The notes below the pieces were generated by a model. The model was not told the origin of the DNA. It ran no database searches and saw only the letters and a program-made list of their open reading frames with translations. From assembly GCA_013140415.1 (NCBI GenBank), contig JABFSW010000122.1:1-6513 (forward strand): 6,513 bases of DNA, in the 5' to 3' direction. How positions within the stretch are numbered: position 1 is the stretch's first letter; each line of letters starts with the position of its first letter. Shown piece by piece: positions 6,069 to 6,513 of the stretch. Source of the stretch: Nitrosarchaeum sp. (GTDB lineage Archaea; Thermoproteota; Nitrososphaeria; Nitrososphaerales; Nitrosopumilaceae). The translations under genes were made by a program, and so were the position numbers.

Positions 6069-6142
6069 GCCTCCCTAGCTCAGCGTGGTAGAGCATCCGA
6101 CTGTTAATCGGATGGTCATCAGTTCAAGTCTGATGGGAGGCG
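6069..6142 (+). tRNA. tRNA-Asn (anticodon GUU)
   Basis: A complete cloverleaf can be folded by eye. The acceptor stem GCCTCCC/GGGAGGC (6069-6075 with 6135-6141) has seven perfect pairs. The D-arm is GCTC/GAGC with a 9-nt loop containing GG. The anticodon stem TCCGA/TCGGA encloses loop CTGTTAA, placing GTT at 6103-6105 in the correct position after the invariant T, which decodes asparagine AAC/AAU. The variable loop is five bases and the T-arm ATCAG/CTGAT has loop TTCAAGT, with TTC in place. The discriminator base is G at 6142, and CCA is not encoded, so it must be added enzymatically. No intron is present. The 5' leader would be removed by RNase P, whose Rpp29 subunit is encoded in the upstream operon. 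Confidence 0.97.
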
Positions 6143-6143
6143 C

Positions 6144-6154
6144 TCTTTATTTCT
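6144..6154 (+). terminator. Candidate T-rich terminator after tRNA-Asn
   Basis: A pyrimidine-rich run, TCTTTATTTCT, begins 2 nt after the discriminator base. It fits the short U-rich terminators of archaeal tRNA genes but contains no run longer than three T, so it could be weak or leave transcription running into the structured spacer. Confidence 0.35.
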
Positions 6155-6171
6155 AATCTCGAATTTTGAAA
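6152..6171 (+). repeat. Diverged direct copy of the 6223 palindrome (17 of 20 bases)
   Basis: This stretch and 6223-6242 share 17 of 20 bases in the same orientation; both centre on TCGAAT and end GAAA. This copy has lost most of its dyad symmetry. The two lie 71 bp apart on either side of the TATA-like box, an arrangement compatible with paired protein-binding sites. Confidence 0.5.
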
Positions 6172-6185
6172 CATACATTTCTCAG

Positions 6186-6191
6186 TATAAA
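6186..6191 (+). promoter_or_regulatory. TATA-like box upstream of the structured leader
   Basis: TATAAA is the best TATA match between the tRNA and the zinc-ribbon gene. Transcription would start near 6211-6216, giving a leader of about 120 nt that contains the palindrome and the second stem-loop before the TTG start. No clear purine B-recognition element is seen upstream, which keeps confidence low. Confidence 0.35.
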
Positions 6192-6201
6192 GTTTAGATA
6201 G

Positions 6202-6224
6202 GACATATTTGAAAAGAATATGTC
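6202..6224 (+). repeat. Inverted repeat: 8-bp stem, 7-nt loop
   Basis: GACATATT at 6202-6209 and AATATGTC at 6217-6224 are perfect inverted repeats around TGAAAAG. The right arm shares two bases (TC) with the palindrome that follows, so as RNA the two hairpins would compete for these bases. Confidence 0.75.
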
Positions 6225-6240
6225 TAAATTCGAATTTAGA
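6223..6240. repeat. 18-bp perfect palindrome
   Basis: TCTAAATTC followed by its exact reverse complement GAATTTAGA, with no spacer. As DNA this is a typical size for a dimeric regulator's operator; as RNA it could form a 7-bp stem capped by UCGA. The flanking bases (G at 6222, A at 6241) do not extend the symmetry. Confidence 0.85.
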
Positions 6241-6272
6241 AATATTGATCGATTGAAACAATTTAGTTTACT

Positions 6273-6297
6273 CTATTAGACTGGATAGATCTAATAG
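6273..6297 (+). repeat. Inverted repeat: 8-bp stem, 9-nt loop
   Basis: CTATTAGA at 6273-6280 pairs exactly with TCTAATAG at 6290-6297 around CTGGATAGA. It ends 24 nt before the AGGAG of the next gene. There is no T-run after it, so it does not look like a classical terminator; a leader hairpin or binding site is more likely. Confidence 0.7.
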
Positions 6298-6321
6298 GTG
6301 ATCGCATATTAACAATAATGC

Positions 6322-6326
6322 AGGAG
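6322..6326 (+). promoter_or_regulatory. AGGAG ribosome-binding site deciding the TTG start
   Basis: AGGAG lies exactly 7 nt before TTG at 6334, the same motif and spacing as for rps19, rps3 and rps17. An in-frame stop (TAA at 6316-6318) closes the frame upstream, and no ATG or GTG occurs between it and the TTG. Confidence 0.75.
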
Positions 6327-6333
6327 ATTTACA

Positions 6334-6513
6334 TTGGTCAGAACTAGAAGGGCCAACAGATATTGCGTTGATTGTGGGTCAAGATTAGTTTATTATCCCA
6401 GATTATCAAATCCAAAAGCACCAAATGAACATAGAGTTTTAGTCTATGCGTGTCCGGATTGCACCGAAGACTTTGAAAAACCAAAGATGTTTTCAATTAG
6501 ACGAAATCAAGTA
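6334..6513 (+). CDS. Zinc-ribbon protein of unknown function, TTG start, incomplete at window edge
   Basis: I do not recognise this gene. The visible 60 residues begin MVRTRRANRYCVDCGSRLVY and stay open to the last base. Two cysteine pairs are present, C11-x2-C14 (YCVDCG) and C40-x2-C43 (ACPDCT), separated by 25 residues, the layout of a four-cysteine zinc ribbon. The N-terminus is strongly basic, suggesting nucleic-acid contact, and the segment after the second pair is mixed charged (EDFEKPKMFSIRRNQ). The TTG at 6334 is the only start possible after the in-frame TAA at 6316-6318 and is supported by AGGAG 7 nt upstream. The zinc ribbon may be a complete small protein or the first domain of a larger one. 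Zinc ribbons like this occur in ribosomal, transcription and RNA-processing proteins, so its function cannot be named. The structured upstream region may regulate it. Confidence 0.75.
   Translation, partial: MVRTRRANRYCVDCGSRLVYYPRLSNPKAPNEHRVLVYACPDCTEDFEKPKMFSIRRNQV

Larger units (their letters stand above)
6143..6333. other. Structured intergenic region between tRNA-Asn and the zinc-ribbon gene
   Basis: This 191-nt AT-rich stretch holds no convincing protein gene. It carries, in order: a T-rich run, a degenerate palindrome copy (6152-6171), a TATA-like TATAAA (6186-6191), a stem-loop (6202-6224), an 18-bp perfect palindrome (6223-6240), and a second stem-loop (6273-6297), then AGGAG and the TTG start of the next gene. 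It could be a regulatory leader, an operator array or a small non-coding RNA; the sequence alone does not decide which. Confidence 0.5.

Noticed and set aside
6069..6142. tRNA-Asn 3' end as an integration (att) site for a mobile element
   Set aside because: No second copy of the tRNA 3' end, integrase or other mobile-element gene is visible in the window.
6220..6279. 19-codon reading frame starting ATG at 6220, about 31 nt after the TATA-like box
   Set aside because: It is too short to judge, overlaps the palindrome and part of the third stem-loop, and has no ribosome-binding site; its coding look comes from AT-rich repeats.
6202..6297. CRISPR-like repeats
   Set aside because: There are only two imperfect copies and short inverted repeats of unequal spacing, with no regular repeat-spacer pattern.
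6273..6297. Intrinsic terminator
   Set aside because: The hairpin is AT-rich and is not followed by a T-run on either strand; a role as leader hairpin or binding site fits better.
6318..6347. ATG at 6318 as start of the zinc-ribbon gene
   Set aside because: It is in a different frame and reaches a TAG after nine codons; the zinc-ribbon frame is closed upstream by TAA at 6316-6318.

Overview
The window is a dense, single-strand archaeal ribosomal-protein operon followed by a small accessory tail. The proteins are archaeal types: eS4 and the RNase P subunit Rpp29 sit inside the cluster, uS14 is the short four-cysteine zinc form, and uS17 and uL6 carry archaeal/eukaryotic motifs. The base composition is strongly A+T-rich and the gene order is S19-L22-S3-L29-rnp1-S17-L14-L24-S4e-L5-S14-S8-L6. 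Together these suggest a low-GC ammonia-oxidising archaeon of the Nitrosopumilus type (Nitrososphaerota/Thaumarchaeota, group I.1a). The domain assignment is firm; the lineage is inference from composition and protein style.

Layout. Positions 39-5683 hold thirteen + strand genes with essentially no spacers. Twelve encode ribosomal proteins and one encodes an RNase P protein. Every junction is an overlap or a gap of at most 5 nt: four TAATG overlaps, two ATGA overlaps, one 11-nt overlap, and three junctions where the upstream TGA stop lies inside GTGAT, a match to the 16S rRNA 3' end, 3-4 nt before the next ATG. The last two remaining gaps are 1 nt each. This implies one transcript with translational coupling. 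The products build both subunits (30S: uS19, uS3, uS17, eS4, uS14, uS8; 50S: uL22, uL29, uL14, uL24, uL5, uL6), and Rpp29 links the operon to tRNA maturation.

Positions 5684-5710 are a T-rich spacer that may end the operon. It is followed by a 95-residue protein I do not recognise (5711-5998), a 70-nt spacer, and a complete tRNA-Asn(GUU) gene (6069-6142) without an encoded CCA.

The 191 nt from 6143 to 6333 contain no convincing gene but are unusually structured: a stem-loop, an 18-bp perfect palindrome with a diverged copy 71 bp upstream, another stem-loop, and a TATA-like box between the palindrome copies. They lead into a TTG-initiated, four-cysteine zinc-ribbon protein (6334 to the window edge, incomplete). 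This structured leader plus zinc-ribbon gene is the part least explained by known biology. The ribosomal operon itself is conventional and I see no novel defence or mobile system.
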